Of a stretch of 64,000 nucleotides of DNA, positions 29,747 through 39,463 are shown one piece after another; positions within the stretch are counted from its first letter, which is position 1; each line of letters starts with the position of its first letter. Source of the stretch: Lewinellaceae bacterium (GTDB lineage Bacteria > Bacteroidota > Bacteroidia > Chitinophagales > Saprospiraceae); assembly GCA_016712415.1 (NCBI GenBank), contig JADJRC010000012.1, positions 1 through 64,000 of the forward strand, given 5' to 3'. The notes under the pieces were generated by a model. That model was not told the origin of the DNA and did not search any database. It saw only the letters and a list, made by a program, of their open reading frames with translations. A program made the position numbers and the translations under genes.

Positions 29747-30679
29747 TTACTGCCCGACGAACAGGGCGGCAATCGACTTGTGTTCGACGGTATTCCTTAT
29801 GGCCCTGGAGAATAATTTGGCCGTGGAAAGTACCTTGATCTTTTTGGATTTCTGGTGCAAGGGGATGGTGTCGCACACAATCAGTTCGGATAACATCGAT
29901 TTCTCGATATTCTCGTATGCTTTACCGGACAATACAGGGTGCGTACAAATGGCGCGTACCGATTTGGCCCCTTTTTCAATCAGGGCATCGGCGGCCTTGC
30001 ACAGGGTGCCCGCAGTGTCTACCAGGTCGTCGACCAGCACCACATCGGCGCCGCTGACGTCGCCGATAACTGTCATGGAGGCCACTTCATTGGCTTTTGT
30101 GCGGTACTTGTCACAAATGACCAGTTCGCAACCCAGTTGTTTGGCATAAACCCGGGCGCGTTTTACCCCGCCTACATCCGGGCTGGCGAAAATGGTATTG
30201 GACAGGTCCTGCGACTCCAGGTAAGGCATATAAATGGCTTCCGACCTCAGGTGATCCACCGGAATATCGAAAAAGCCCTGCACCTGGTCGGCATGCAGGT
30301 CCATGGTCATGATCCTGTCGGCGCCTGCTGCCGTTAGCATGTTGGCGATGAGTTTGGCGCTTATGGGCACACGCGGTTTGTCTTTGCGGTCCTGGCGCGC
30401 ATAACCGAAATACGGGATCACGGCGGTAATGTAACCTGCCGATGCTCTTTTCGCGGTATCAATCCAGAGCAGCAGTTCCACAAGGTTGTCGTGGGGCTGG
30501 CAGGTACTCTGGATAAAGAAGGTGAATGCGCCGCGGATACTTTCATTGATGATGGGCTGCATTTCGCCGTCGCTGAAGCGGTCCAGCGACTTGTCGCCCA
30601 GGGGAGCATCGAAATGAAAGGCGATTTCTTTGGCTAATTCGTGTGAGGCAGTGCAGGAAAAAAGTTTTACTTCGGGCAT
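29747..30679 (-). CDS. prs: Ribose-phosphate pyrophosphokinase
   Basis: Makes PRPP from ribose 5-phosphate and ATP for nucleotide, His and Trp synthesis in the cytosol. Seen: DRFSDGEMQPIINESIRG, the PYFGYARQDRKDKPRVPIS ATP/regulatory flexible loop, MTMDLHADQVQGFFDIPVD and the PRPP-binding loop VVLVDDLVDTAGTL. The ATG at 30679 (MPEVKLFSCT) gives 310 residues, the family's size. The 38 codons before it have no similarity and include a CAAAGATA -7-like box (30749-30756, minus), so they are probably leader DNA. A strong terminator follows. Intact, unlike several other genes in this window. Confidence 0.96.
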   Translation of the reverse strand: MPEVKLFSCTASHELAKEIAFHFDAPLGDKSLDRFSDGEMQPIINESIRGAFTFFIQSTCQPHDNLVELLLWIDTAKRASAGYITAVIPYFGYARQDRKDKPRVPISAKLIANMLTAAGADRIMTMDLHADQVQGFFDIPVDHLRSEAIYMPYLESQDLSNTIFASPDVGGVKRARVYAKQLGCELVICDKYRTKANEVASMTVIGDVSGADVVLVDDLVDTAGTLCKAADALIEKGAKSVRAICTHPVLSGKAYENIEKSMLSELIVCDTIPLHQKSKKIKVLSTAKLFSRAIRNTVEHKSIAALFVGQ

Positions 30680-30888
30680 AACGGAGCCGGAGTCGGGTGC
30701 TGGTTGGTGAGCAAACGGGTTTGAAAACAATGGTTGTTCCACTTCGGACAAAGATACAACGGGGTTTTGGGGTTTCCATACCCGCTTGGGCAACTCGCGC
30801 GCTCCCCGCTGCGCTTCACTTTAAACCGCTGCTGTTGGCAAAGCCGCATATTTTGTATTCGGTAAAATAACCGCTACGGGATAAATAG

Positions 30889-30896
30889 TATTTTTG
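30889..30896 (+). promoter_or_regulatory. Possible -7 promoter element for the M36 protease
   Basis: TATTTTTG fits TAnnTTTG and lies 68 nt before the ATG. No TTTG is seen at the right distance upstream, so this is a half-site only. Confidence 0.35.
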
Positions 30897-30964
30897 CCTT
30901 CCTCCCAATTGAAAATTTCAAAGCGATTATTTCACCGTTTTTTATCAAATCCAACTTCCCGGAT

Positions 30965-33900
30965 ATGAATCTGCTTTCTTCTCCGCGCCTTTGGCTTCCG
31001 GCCTGTGCTCTATTGTTCATGGCTTATGCAGTCGCTGCACAATCTGTTCAGACGCCCCGTCAGACCGCGCTTCGGTTTTTACAGGAAAACCCTGCGGCAT
31101 TCGGCCTGTCTGCTGCCGACGTGTCCGACACCCGTGTGACCGACGAATATCTCACCAAACACAACGGCATTACCCATGTATGGGTGCAGCAGCAATATGC
31201 CGGTATTCCGGTATTTAACGGATTGTTCGGATTGCACGTCAAGCCCGACGGTAAAGTGGTGCACCTGGCGCATCGTTTCGTGCCGGATATTTCCACGAGG
31301 GCAAATACGACCCTTCCTTCGCTCAGCGCCTCCAAAGCCCTGGAAATGGCGATGGCCAACCTCGGCTTTTCGGGCTTTCCCGTTCCGTCCGTCCGCCAAA
31401 AGGTGAACGAACGCAACTGGATATTTGAAGGCGGAGCGGTTTCCAAAACGGATATCCCGGTCTCGATATGTTATTCGGTTCAAAATGACGGCTCTGTGCG
31501 ACTGGCCTGGACGATGGTTATCGCTCAGGCCGATGCGTCTGACGTATGGAATATGCGCGTGGATGCACAGAACGGCCTGATCCTCGACAAAATCAACCAG
31601 ACCCTGCACTGTAGCACGGGTGATCCGGCAGGCGCCGAAGACGGTTGTGAAGCGGTAAATCAATCTACTGTCCAAACTTCAGACGCCATGCCTCAAATAA
31701 CAAACACGCTGGCCGACGAGACCTACAACGTGTTTGCATTGCCCGTCGAAAGCCCGATCCACGGCCCCCGCCAGATCGTGGTCAATCCCGCCGACCCGCT
31801 GGCCTCACCATTCGGCTGGCACGACACCAATGGCTCAACAGGACCGGAGTACACTTACACGCGCGGCAATAATGTGTACGCTTTCGACGACCGCAACGAC
31901 GACGACCTGCCGCCGACGATACCTTTTCCCAACGCAGGCGCCTCGCTCAACTTCAACTATCCCTACGACATCAACAACGAACCCCTGGACAACCTGGATG
32001 CCGCCATCACCAACCTGTTCTACATGAACAATATGATGCACGACATCTCCTACCGCCTTGGGTTTGACGAGCAGGCGGGCAATTTTCAGCAAAACAACTA
32101 CGGTAACGGCGGTGTAGCCGGCGACCCGTTGCGCGCTAACGCTATCGACGGCTATGCGCTGGCGACCCAGAAACAAAACAATGCCGACTTTATCACGCCA
32201 CAGGATGGCTTTAGTCCGCAGATGCAGATGTTCGTCTGGACCCGCTCAGGCGGCCAATTGCTCACCGTCAACGGCCCGGCCCCGGTGTTGGGAACCTACG
32301 TCTCTTCGGCAACCAACGGCTGGGGCGCTGCCGTTTCGTCTACGCCTGTGACGGGCGATGTGGAAATCGCTGATGACGGTTCGGGCAATCCTACCTGGGC
32401 CTGCAACCAGCTCCAGAATGATATGACAGGAAAAATCGCCCTCGTTGACCGGCAGGATTGCACGTTCGTCGATAAGGCGCTCAATGCACAAAATGCAGGC
32501 GCAAAAGGCTGCATCATTTGCAATTATGAAAATGAAACGGTGCTTATGGGCGCCGGCCCTTCCAGCCCAAGCGGCCTGGTAGAAATTCCGGTAATCATGT
32601 TGCGGAAATCAGACTGCGACATCCTGCGCCAATACGCTGGAACCGGACTGAATGTCTCTATTGTCCAGCCCGCCAACCCTGGTCCAAACCTGTACGACGG
32701 CGATTTCGACAACGGCATCATTGCACACGAACACGGGCACGGCATCTCCATCCGCCTCACAGGCGGACCGAGCCAGGCCGGATGCCTTGGAAATATCGAA
32801 CAAATGGGCGAGGGCTGGAGCGATTTCTTTTCGCTCATCACCATGGTCAAGCCTGGCGATACGGGAGAAAAGCGGCGGGGTCTCGGCAACTATGTATTGC
32901 GCCAAACGGTGGACGGTACAGGCATCCGCCGCAATGCCTATTCTACAGATATGACTATCAACCCCGTTACCTTTTCCTGGGTAGCCGAAACACCGCAAAA
33001 TGATCAGATTCATGCACGCGGTGAAATCTGGGCGTCCGCGCTTTGGGACCTCTACTGGGCTATGGTGGAAAAATACGGATACGACGCCGACCTTTCCAAT
33101 ACTTCCAGCGGCAACTTCCGCGCCGCCCAACTGGTCATGGACGGGTTGAAACTCCAGCCCTGCGAGCCAGGCAATATCGACGGGCGCAATGCGATTATGC
33201 TCGCCGATATCCTGAATCACAATGGTGAAGATACCTGCCTGATCAGCGCCGTTTTTGCACGCCGGGGAATGGGCTATTTCGCCAGCCAGGGCAGTCCCGA
33301 CAATGCTGCCGATGGTGTGGAAGATTTTGACCCGATCCCGACCTGTATCAGGGAACTGAAAATCAAAAAAGAAACCTCGACGCCGCTGATTGAGCCGGGA
33401 GAAAATATCCAGTATGCGATCACGGTGACCAACCACAAATCGGAAACAGCCAACAATGTCGTAGTGACCGACGAGCTTCCGGCAGGACTGACCCTTACCT
33501 CGGCTTCCGGCGGCGGTACGCTGTCCAACGGCATGGTCACCTGGAACCTGGGCAATATGGCCAGCGGACAGGTCATTCAACTGTCCTATACCGCCAAATC
33601 GGCTGATGCCGTCGGCTCCAATCGCTACTTCAGGGATGTGATGGATACCAACGACGACTGGTACTCGCTGAATGCTAACCAAAACGGACAGGAGTACTTC
33701 TCGCTTCAGGACAACGTGGTAAAAACGGGTACACATGCCTGGGAGGCCGCCAGCGTGCCCAATCAGTCGCGTTTTTCCCTCGAGACCCTCCAGGAAATCA
33801 CCATTACCGGCGCCAAACCGGTGCTGCGTTTCTGGCACCAGTACAATACCGAGAAAAGTATCGATGCCGGCGTTTTTGAAATTAAGAAGACTTCCGACAT

Positions 33901-34528
33901 GGCCTGGCAGTCCTTTCCGGCAAACAAGGTTTTCCGCAACCCGTATCCCGGTAAACTCGACTACGGCACCTTTGCTGTGGCCAACCTCAGCGGGTTTTCC
34001 GGCAACTCCAACGGCTGGGTTCAATCGTATCTCGACCTGAGTGATTACAGCGGCGAAACGGTCAATATCCGTTTCCGGTTCGGAACAAACGAAGATTCCG
34101 GAACCCAACCCGTCGGACATTGGTACATCGACGAGATCGAGGTGATGGATATGCTGAACTATGACACCGAAGCCTGTGTGGCCGACGACAATGGCGACCA
34201 TGCCTGCGCGAAAGCCAAAGAACGCGGTGTGATTGTGCAGCCGGGTATTGTCGGCACCGACGAACCCGGTGCGGGCTCAATCCCCATGCAGGTACGGCCC
34301 AATCCTGCCCATGACCTGTTGTATATCAGCGCCGGCGCTGCGCTTGCCGGGCCCGTTCAGGTGCAACTCATCGGTGCAGACGGCCGCGTAGTGCTGAGCC
34401 GTCAAACGGATGGTGTGGCAGAGGGACAGGTACTGACGCTCGACGTGCAGCAGGCGCCTGCGGGTATTTATATTGTACGACTGGAAAATGCTGCGGGCAG
34501 CAGTGTGAGAAAAGTGGTGATCCGGTGA
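30965..34528 (+). CDS. Secreted M36 (fungalysin) metalloprotease with T9SS sorting domain
   Basis: A 1187-residue secreted zinc protease. Order: signal peptide (1-25), FTP/PepSY propeptide (about 40-210), M36 catalytic domain with a PA domain inserted (about 430-560, NPTWACNQLQNDMTGKIALV), zinc motif HEHGH at 588-592 and the third-ligand helix GEGWSDFF. Then a DUF11-like adhesion domain (NIQYAITVTNHKSETANNVV), a MAM/immune-inhibitor-like beta domain ending HWYIDEIEVMD, and a type A T9SS C-terminal domain (QVRPNPAHDLLYIS to SVRKVVIR). It would leave the cell through T9SS and hydrolyse external protein for nutrition. The reading frame is intact over 3.5 kb. A long inverted repeat immediately follows. 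Confidence 0.95.
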   Translation: MNLLSSPRLWLPACALLFMAYAVAAQSVQTPRQTALRFLQENPAAFGLSAADVSDTRVTDEYLTKHNGITHVWVQQQYAGIPVFNGLFGLHVKPDGKVVHLAHRFVPDISTRANTTLPSLSASKALEMAMANLGFSGFPVPSVRQKVNERNWIFEGGAVSKTDIPVSICYSVQNDGSVRLAWTMVIAQADASDVWNMRVDAQNGLILDKINQTLHCSTGDPAGAEDGCEAVNQSTVQTSDAMPQITNTLADETYNVFALPVESPIHGPRQIVVNPADPLASPFGWHDTNGSTGPEYTYTRGNNVYAFDDRNDDDLPPTIPFPNAGASLNFNYPYDINNEPLDNLDAAITNLFYMNNMMHDISYRLGFDEQAGNFQQNNYGNGGVAGDPLRANAIDGYALATQKQNNADFITPQDGFSPQMQMFVWTRSGGQLLTVNGPAPVLGTYVSSATNGWGAAVSSTPVTGDVEIADDGSGNPTWACNQLQNDMTGKIALVDRQDCTFVDKALNAQNAGAKGCIICNYENETVLMGAGPSSPSGLVEIPVIMLRKSDCDILRQYAGTGLNVSIVQPANPGPNLYDGDFDNGIIAHEHGHGISIRLTGGPSQAGCLGNIEQMGEGWSDFFSLITMVKPGDTGEKRRGLGNYVLRQTVDGTGIRRNAYSTDMTINPVTFSWVAETPQNDQIHARGEIWASALWDLYWAMVEKYGYDADLSNTSSGNFRAAQLVMDGLKLQPCEPGNIDGRNAIMLADILNHNGEDTCLISAVFARRGMGYFASQGSPDNAADGVEDFDPIPTCIRELKIKKETSTPLIEPGENIQYAITVTNHKSETANNVVVTDELPAGLTLTSASGGGTLSNGMVTWNLGNMASGQVIQLSYTAKSADAVGSNRYFRDVMDTNDDWYSLNANQNGQEYFSLQDNVVKTGTHAWEAASVPNQSRFSLETLQEITITGAKPVLRFWHQYNTEKSIDAGVFEIKKTSDMAWQSFPANKVFRNPYPGKLDYGTFAVANLSGFSGNSNGWVQSYLDLSDYSGETVNIRFRFGTNEDSGTQPVGHWYIDEIEVMDMLNYDTEACVADDNGDHACAKAKERGVIVQPGIVGTDEPGAGSIPMQVRPNPAHDLLYISAGAALAGPVQVQLIGADGRVVLSRQTDGVAEGQVLTLDVQQAPAGIYIVRLENAAGSSVRKVVIR

Positions 34529-34534
34529 TGGCGA

Positions 34535-34619
34535 ATGGCACGCAGATGACGCAGATTGAACGGATTAACGCAGATTATATCAGTGAAAATCAGTTCAATC
34601 TGCGTCATCTGCGTGCCAT
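34535..34619. repeat. Perfect 27-bp inverted repeat (MITE/REP-like, also terminator-capable)
   Basis: The arms 34535-34561 and 34593-34619 are exact reverse complements built on the words CGCAGATGACGCAGATT. The 31-nt spacer contains a further ACGCAGATTA echo. It lies between two converging genes, so it could also stop transcription from both sides. Confidence 0.9.
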
Positions 34620-34625
34620 AGAGTT

Positions 34626-35567
34626 TTAATCCCGATCCTCCAAAAAGCCGATATTCCGCTTCAGACCCGCATATTTCACCCTTTTTACGGCCGATTTTTT
34701 GAAAATCCGGCCGAATACTTCTTCCGTCAGTTCCAGCCAGTCTTGTCGCGACATTTGCAGCAATTCCGGCTGTGGCTCGAACGCGGGCTCCGAATGTCGC
34801 TCGGAAAAACGGTTCCAGGGGCATACGTCCTGGCAAACATCGCAGCCGAACATCCAGTTGTCTGTTTGACCTTTAAATGCGGCCGGGATTTCATCGCGCA
34901 GTTCGATGGTCAGGTAAGAGATACATTTAGAGGCATCCAGAAAATAGCCTTCCGGACTGATAGCCTGTGTTGGACAGGCATCGATGCAACGCGTACAAGT
35001 GCCGCAGTGGTCGCGGATGGGGTCGTCGTACAGGAGCGGGAGGTCGCAGATGATCTCGGCCAGGAAGAAAAAGGAGCCCCTGCGCGGGTTGATGGTGAGG
35101 GTATTGCGGCCGTTCCAGCCCAGGCCCGCCCGTTGCGCCCATTCGCGCTCCAGCACCGGCGCGCTGTCGACAAAGCAGCGGCCCTCCACGGCGCCGATCT
35201 CCTGTCGCATAAAATCCAGCAGCGCCTTCAGTTTGTCTTTTACGACGAAATGATAGTCTTCGCCGTAGGCATAGCTGCTGATCTTCGGCGCTTCGGCATC
35301 GCGCTGCTTTTCCGGATTAAAATAGTTGAATGTCAGGCAAATAATCGTTTTTGCGCCGGGCACCAGCAGGGTGGGGTCGACCCGCATATCGAAATGGTTT
35401 TCCATATACGTCATGCTTCCGTGGGCGCCCTGGTGCAGCCATGTTTCCAGCCGGCGGGCCTCCTCGTCCAGCCTTTCGGCGCGGGCGAAACCAACGAACT
35501 CGAAGCCGAGCCGCCCGGCTTCGGCGCGGATCATGTCTGTATGGCGTTGCGGGTTGTGCAAAATCAA
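34626..35567 (-). CDS. queG: Epoxyqueuosine reductase
   Basis: Cobalamin- and Fe-S-dependent enzyme that reduces epoxyqueuosine to queuosine in tRNA. The 313-residue protein has the N-terminal QueG segment (GFEFVGFARAERLDEEARRL, HGSMTYMENHFDMRVDP), the DSAPVLEREWAQRAGLGWNG motif with the catalytic Asp, and two 4Fe-4S clusters (CGTCTRCIDACP and CDVCQDVCPWN). Length is normal for the short bacterial form without a HEAT extension. Its start overlaps the lpxD stop by 4 nt (ATGA), so the two are co-translated from an upstream lpxD promoter. Confidence 0.96.
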   Translation of the reverse strand: MILHNPQRHTDMIRAEAGRLGFEFVGFARAERLDEEARRLETWLHQGAHGSMTYMENHFDMRVDPTLLVPGAKTIICLTFNYFNPEKQRDAEAPKISSYAYGEDYHFVVKDKLKALLDFMRQEIGAVEGRCFVDSAPVLEREWAQRAGLGWNGRNTLTINPRRGSFFFLAEIICDLPLLYDDPIRDHCGTCTRCIDACPTQAISPEGYFLDASKCISYLTIELRDEIPAAFKGQTDNWMFGCDVCQDVCPWNRFSERHSEPAFEPQPELLQMSRQDWLELTEEVFGRIFKKSAVKRVKYAGLKRNIGFLEDRD

Positions 35568-36502
35568 ATTTTCAGTTTCCGGAGTATGGCGGGCAACTGG
35601 CGCAGGGCCGCCAGTTCCTTGTATTTTTCCCTGAACTCCTCTGCCGGCGATCCGAAGTACGTTTTACCGCCTTCCAGCGACTTGGATACGCCCGAGCCTG
35701 CCAGTACCACCGCATTTTTACCGATATGTACGGCCTGGATGACCCCTACCTGTCCGTATAAAACGACCCCGTCTTCAATGATGGTTTTTCCACCTATGCC
35801 TACCTGCGCCGCAAAAAGGCAGTTTTTGCCAATAACAGCGCCGTGGCCGATATGGATCTGGCAATCGAGTTTGCTGCCTGCGCCAATCACCGTGTCACCG
35901 CTTACGCCTTTGTTGATGGTGCATCCTGCGCCGATATCCACATGGTCTTCGATGATGACCCGGCCGCCGCTGCGCCACTTCTGAAAGGCGCCGTCGGGCG
36001 ATTTTTTGAAATAGAACGCGTCGGAACCGATGATGGAATTGGGCCCGATCGACACATGATCGCCGATACAGGAATATTCGCCGATGTACGTATTGGCCTG
36101 GATATGGCTGTATGCCCCAATACTGGTGTTGGCAGCGACCACCACGCCGGGCTCCAGAATAGCGGTAGGGTGAATCTGGGCCTGCTGGCTTACGGGCACA
36201 CGGACCGGTTCAAAAGGCCGGTGTTCGCGGATCAGTTGGTCGTATGCTTCGAAGGGATTGTCGACAATCAGGATTGCTTTTCCGGAAGGGCACTCCGCCG
36301 CTTCGTTGAGCAGGATAATGGTAGCGGCACTTTTGAGCGTTTTTTCAAAATACTTTTTTACATCCGAGAAGGCAATGTCGCCGGGTTCAACCTTGTGTAT
36401 TTCGTTGATGCCTGTAGCCTCAAGGGTATCGTCGCCTATGACCTGCCGGGCATTGATGTGCAAAGCCAGGGTGCGTACGGGAATGGGATGCGGGAATTTC
36501 AT
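35564..36502 (-). CDS. lpxD: LpxD-like UDP-3-O-acyl-glucosamine N-acyltransferase
   Basis: Third-step acyltransferase of lipid A synthesis, or a close paralogue; 312 residues. The N-terminal uridine-binding domain (about 1-100, EPGDIAFSDVKKYFE) is followed by a left-handed beta-helix of hexapeptide repeats (IHPTAILEPGVVVAANTSIG onward) and the catalytic-His region CQIHIGHGAVIGKNC. The C-terminal helix is shorter than in E. coli LpxD. GSDAFYFKKSPDGAFQKW matches the acyl-pocket loop. Bacteroidota may carry more than one LpxD-like protein, so this may be the accessory copy. It overlaps queG by 4 nt. Confidence 0.85.
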   Translation of the reverse strand: MKFPHPIPVRTLALHINARQVIGDDTLEATGINEIHKVEPGDIAFSDVKKYFEKTLKSAATIILLNEAAECPSGKAILIVDNPFEAYDQLIREHRPFEPVRVPVSQQAQIHPTAILEPGVVVAANTSIGAYSHIQANTYIGEYSCIGDHVSIGPNSIIGSDAFYFKKSPDGAFQKWRSGGRVIIEDHVDIGAGCTINKGVSGDTVIGAGSKLDCQIHIGHGAVIGKNCLFAAQVGIGGKTIIEDGVVLYGQVGVIQAVHIGKNAVVLAGSGVSKSLEGGKTYFGSPAEEFREKYKELAALRQLPAILRKLKI

Positions 36503-36711
36503 ACCTGGTGAGATTAGTTTTGGCGGTGGTTATTGAGAAAAAGAAAGGCAAAATTCAGAAAAAAAAACCGGTAAAGTCATTGGTTCGCACCTAAAAACAA
36601 GTGCCGGCCCGCCCTCCGGAAAGATGTCGGCGACAAACCGGACAAGCTCCTGCCAGAAACCGCTTTGTAATTCGGGCATATCCGCTACTTTTACCGCAAA
36701 ACCAACGTACA

Positions 36712-38319
36712 ATGATGCCTTATTATCGATTATCCATCCTTGCCTTTATTTTGTTCGGTTTTTTGGGGATGTCCGGTCTCCGGGCGCAACCACCCATCGC
36801 CGAAATGCGCGGCGCCTGGGTCGCCACCGTTGCAAATATTGACTGGCCATCAAAGCCCGGTCTGCCGGTTGAGCGGCAAAAAGCGGAATTTGACAGCCTG
36901 CTCGATGTGTTGCGCGCCATGAATATGAATGCCGTATTCGTGCAGGTGCGGCCAACCGGCGATGCTTTTTATAAATCATCTACAGTTCCCTGGAGTAAAT
37001 TCCTGACGGGCGAGCAGGGCCTCCCGCCCGCAGATTCCACCTACGATCCGCTGCAGTATATGGTCAAGGCGGCGCACGACCGGCAAATGGAATTCCATGC
37101 CTGGCTCAATCCATACCGCGCTACATGGGATCTCGATACCGCCAATCTTTCGCTGATCCATCCGCTGCGCGCTTTTCCCCCCGCGCTACGGCAACAGTGG
37201 TTCTTTCGCTATGGCAAACGCTGGTATTTCAACCCGGCAAACCCCTATGTGCGGCAGTATCTCGTGAGTGTGGTGCAGGACATCATCCTGCGCTATGATG
37301 TGGATGGTATTCATTTTGACGACTACTTTTATCCCTACAAGGAACAGGGTGAGTCGCTGAGCGATTACAATGAATTTGCCGCCAACCCACGCGGATTCAC
37401 CAATATTGAAGACTGGCGTCGCGATAATGTGAGCAAATTGATCGAAACCGTCTCGGCAACGATTAAAAAATACAAACCTTATGTCCGGTTTGGTATCGGG
37501 CCTTTCGGGGTATGGCGCAATGCCGACCGCGATCCCGTCAACGGGTCAGATACCCGCTCTGGAATCACCTGCTACGACGATCTTTACGCGGATGTATTGC
37601 TGTGGCTGAAAAACGGATGGATAGACTACGTTGCGCCGCAGATATACTGGAGTATCGGTTTCCCGCCCGCCGATTATGAAAAGCTGGTAGAATGGTGGAG
37701 CAAACACACCTATGGGCGCCAGTTGTACATCGGCCACGCCGCGTATAAAATTGCCAATAGTCCGAACGACGCCAATTGGAACCAGCCCGGCCAGATCGGT
37801 CGACAAATAGCGCTCAACCGCGCCAACCCCAACATAAACGGAAGCATTTACTTTTCCGTTAAACCCCTGATGCGCAATCCGCTCGGCATTCGGGATACAC
37901 TCGCCAACACGCTGTATGCTTCGCATGCGCTCATGCCGGGCATTCCGGCCCTGGCCAAGGTGCCGCCCGCAACGCCGCAGATATGCCGGGTTAAAGGCAC
38001 GCCCAGCACGGTAAAACTGGCCTGGCATGTATGTGATATTCTTTCCGGGGACGAGATGCCCTATTACTTTGCAATTTTTCGCTTCGACGGGGAAGCGGTC
38101 GGCAACTTTCGCGACCCGTATAACTTACTTATTACAACGCCGTATGGCTCGGATAAATGGATATTTGAAGACCAAACGGCCGTAGAAGGCTATTACACTT
38201 ATGTGGTTGTGGCCTACAACCGCGTCAATGTAGAAAGTTATACGAGCGAACCTATCTATGTGAAAAAGACAAAAAAAGGCGCCAAAAAGAAAAAGAAACT
38301 GTTCGGGTATTTGTTTTAA
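36712..38319 (+). CDS. Exported GHL10 (DUF187-type) glycoside hydrolase
   Basis: About 535-residue exported TIM-barrel hydrolase of the GHL10 family, which includes DigH, a glucosidase acting on peptide-free peptidoglycan strands. A signal peptide (MMPYYRLSILAFILFGFLGM, cut near LRAQ) fixes the start at 36712; the 37 upstream codons are unrelated. Conserved blocks are AEMRGAWVATVANIDWPSKP, NAVFVQVRPTGDAFYKSS, EFHAWLNPYRATWDL, DVDGIHFDDYFYPYKE (acidic catalytic region) and DYVAPQIYWSIGF. The last 80 residues form a fibronectin-like beta domain and a Lys-rich tail. It converges on hemB with a 6-nt gap. Confidence 0.9.
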   Translation: MMPYYRLSILAFILFGFLGMSGLRAQPPIAEMRGAWVATVANIDWPSKPGLPVERQKAEFDSLLDVLRAMNMNAVFVQVRPTGDAFYKSSTVPWSKFLTGEQGLPPADSTYDPLQYMVKAAHDRQMEFHAWLNPYRATWDLDTANLSLIHPLRAFPPALRQQWFFRYGKRWYFNPANPYVRQYLVSVVQDIILRYDVDGIHFDDYFYPYKEQGESLSDYNEFAANPRGFTNIEDWRRDNVSKLIETVSATIKKYKPYVRFGIGPFGVWRNADRDPVNGSDTRSGITCYDDLYADVLLWLKNGWIDYVAPQIYWSIGFPPADYEKLVEWWSKHTYGRQLYIGHAAYKIANSPNDANWNQPGQIGRQIALNRANPNINGSIYFSVKPLMRNPLGIRDTLANTLYASHALMPGIPALAKVPPATPQICRVKGTPSTVKLAWHVCDILSGDEMPYYFAIFRFDGEAVGNFRDPYNLLITTPYGSDKWIFEDQTAVEGYYTYVVVAYNRVNVESYTSEPIYVKKTKKGAKKKKKLFGYLF

Positions 38320-38325
38320 TTCTGG

Positions 38326-39303
38326 TCAAATTCCCCCCGGATAACGCTGCGCAAATTCTTTGGCAAAATAGGTCAGGATAACGTCTGCTCCTGCGCGCCG
38401 TATGCTCAGCAGTGTTTCCGGCATGGCCCGCTCAAAATCGAGCCAGCCGTTGTTGCATGCTGCGCGCAGCATGGCGCATTCCCCGCTTACATGATAGGCT
38501 GCGATGGGCAGATCGAAGTTTTCTTTCAGCAGGTGTATGACGTCCAGGTAGTGCAGTGCGGGTTTTACCATCAGCATATCGGCGCCTTCGCCGGCGTCGA
38601 GTTCCGCTTCGATCAGCGCTTCGCGTTTATTGGCCGGGTTCATCTGGTAGCTCTTTTTGTCGCCGCTTTTGGGTGCTGAATCGAGTGCGTCGCGGAAAGG
38701 GCCGTACATGGCGCTGGCATATTTGGCCGTATAAGCCAGGATGCCTGTTTTCGTAAAACCCTGATCGTCAAGTGCCTGTCGGATGTAGCCGATCCGCCCG
38801 TCCATCATATCGGAAGGGCCAAGCATGTCAAACCCCGCCTCGGCTTGCGCCACCGACATCCTGGCAAGAATAGGCAGTGTGTCGTCGTTGACGATCTCCC
38901 CGTTGCGCACGAGTCCGTCATGACCATCGCTGCTGTAAGGGTCCATTGCCACATCGCTGATCAGGCAACATTCCGGAAAACGTTGCTTGATGGCACGCGC
39001 CGTTTGGAGGTAAAAGTTGTCGGGTGCATGGCTATACGTGGCGACCTGGTCTTTCAACCTGTCGTCAACAGCCGGAAACAGGATGAAGTTGGTGATACCC
39101 AGGGACATGCAGGAATCGATCTCTGCAAGCAGGTGTTCCGGGGAATAGCGGAATATCCCCTGAAGCGAATGTATCTCGCTGCGGATATTGGATCCGTCCA
39201 GAACAAACAACGGAAAGATCAGGTGCTGAGGGTGGAGGTGGGTCTCGGTAGCCATGCCGCGGATAGCGGCAGACTGGCGGTTTCGACGCGGGCGACGGAG
39301 CAT
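38326..39303 (-). CDS. hemB: Delta-aminolevulinic acid dehydratase (porphobilinogen synthase)
   Basis: Condenses two 5-aminolevulinate molecules to porphobilinogen in haem synthesis. The Schiff-base lysines lie in YTAKYASAMYGPFRDA and MLMVKPALHYLDVI. The metal loop reads DVAMDPYSSDGHDGLV, with Asp where Zn enzymes have Cys, so it is the Mg-type enzyme. The ATG at 39303 gives 325 residues (MLRRPRRNRQSAAIRGM). The further upstream in-frame start would include part of a long palindrome and lies beyond a CAAAGGTA (-7, minus) box at 39329-39336, so it is rejected. SYQMNPANKREAL is the usual active-site lid. Confidence 0.95.
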   Translation of the reverse strand: MLRRPRRNRQSAAIRGMATETHLHPQHLIFPLFVLDGSNIRSEIHSLQGIFRYSPEHLLAEIDSCMSLGITNFILFPAVDDRLKDQVATYSHAPDNFYLQTARAIKQRFPECCLISDVAMDPYSSDGHDGLVRNGEIVNDDTLPILARMSVAQAEAGFDMLGPSDMMDGRIGYIRQALDDQGFTKTGILAYTAKYASAMYGPFRDALDSAPKSGDKKSYQMNPANKREALIEAELDAGEGADMLMVKPALHYLDVIHLLKENFDLPIAAYHVSGECAMLRAACNNGWLDFERAMPETLLSIRRAGADVILTYFAKEFAQRYPGGI

Positions 39304-39399
39304 AAACGACGGGATGGTTGGTACGCGACAAAGGTATAGGATACCCTTGCGAAATGCGGCGCCGGCTATAAATCCTGATACATTTTTGACGAAGGACTT

Positions 39400-39463
39400 A
39401 TCAACGTAGAAGGGGCGGGTGAAATTTTCCTGGGAAAATTTCACCCGCCCCTTCTACGTTGAT
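39400..39463. repeat. Near-perfect 64-bp palindrome (31-bp arms, 2-nt centre)
   Basis: Arms 39400-39430 and 39433-39463 are exact reverse complements around TG. The sequence includes GAAGGGGCGGGTGAAATTTT. It lies upstream of hemB and just beyond a minus-strand terminator-like hairpin. It could be a mobile repeat, a cruciform site or an assembly fold-back. Confidence 0.9.

Noticed and set aside
32609..34201. 530-codon minus-strand frame
   Set aside because: Antisense to the M36 protease, whose plus-strand domains are unambiguous.
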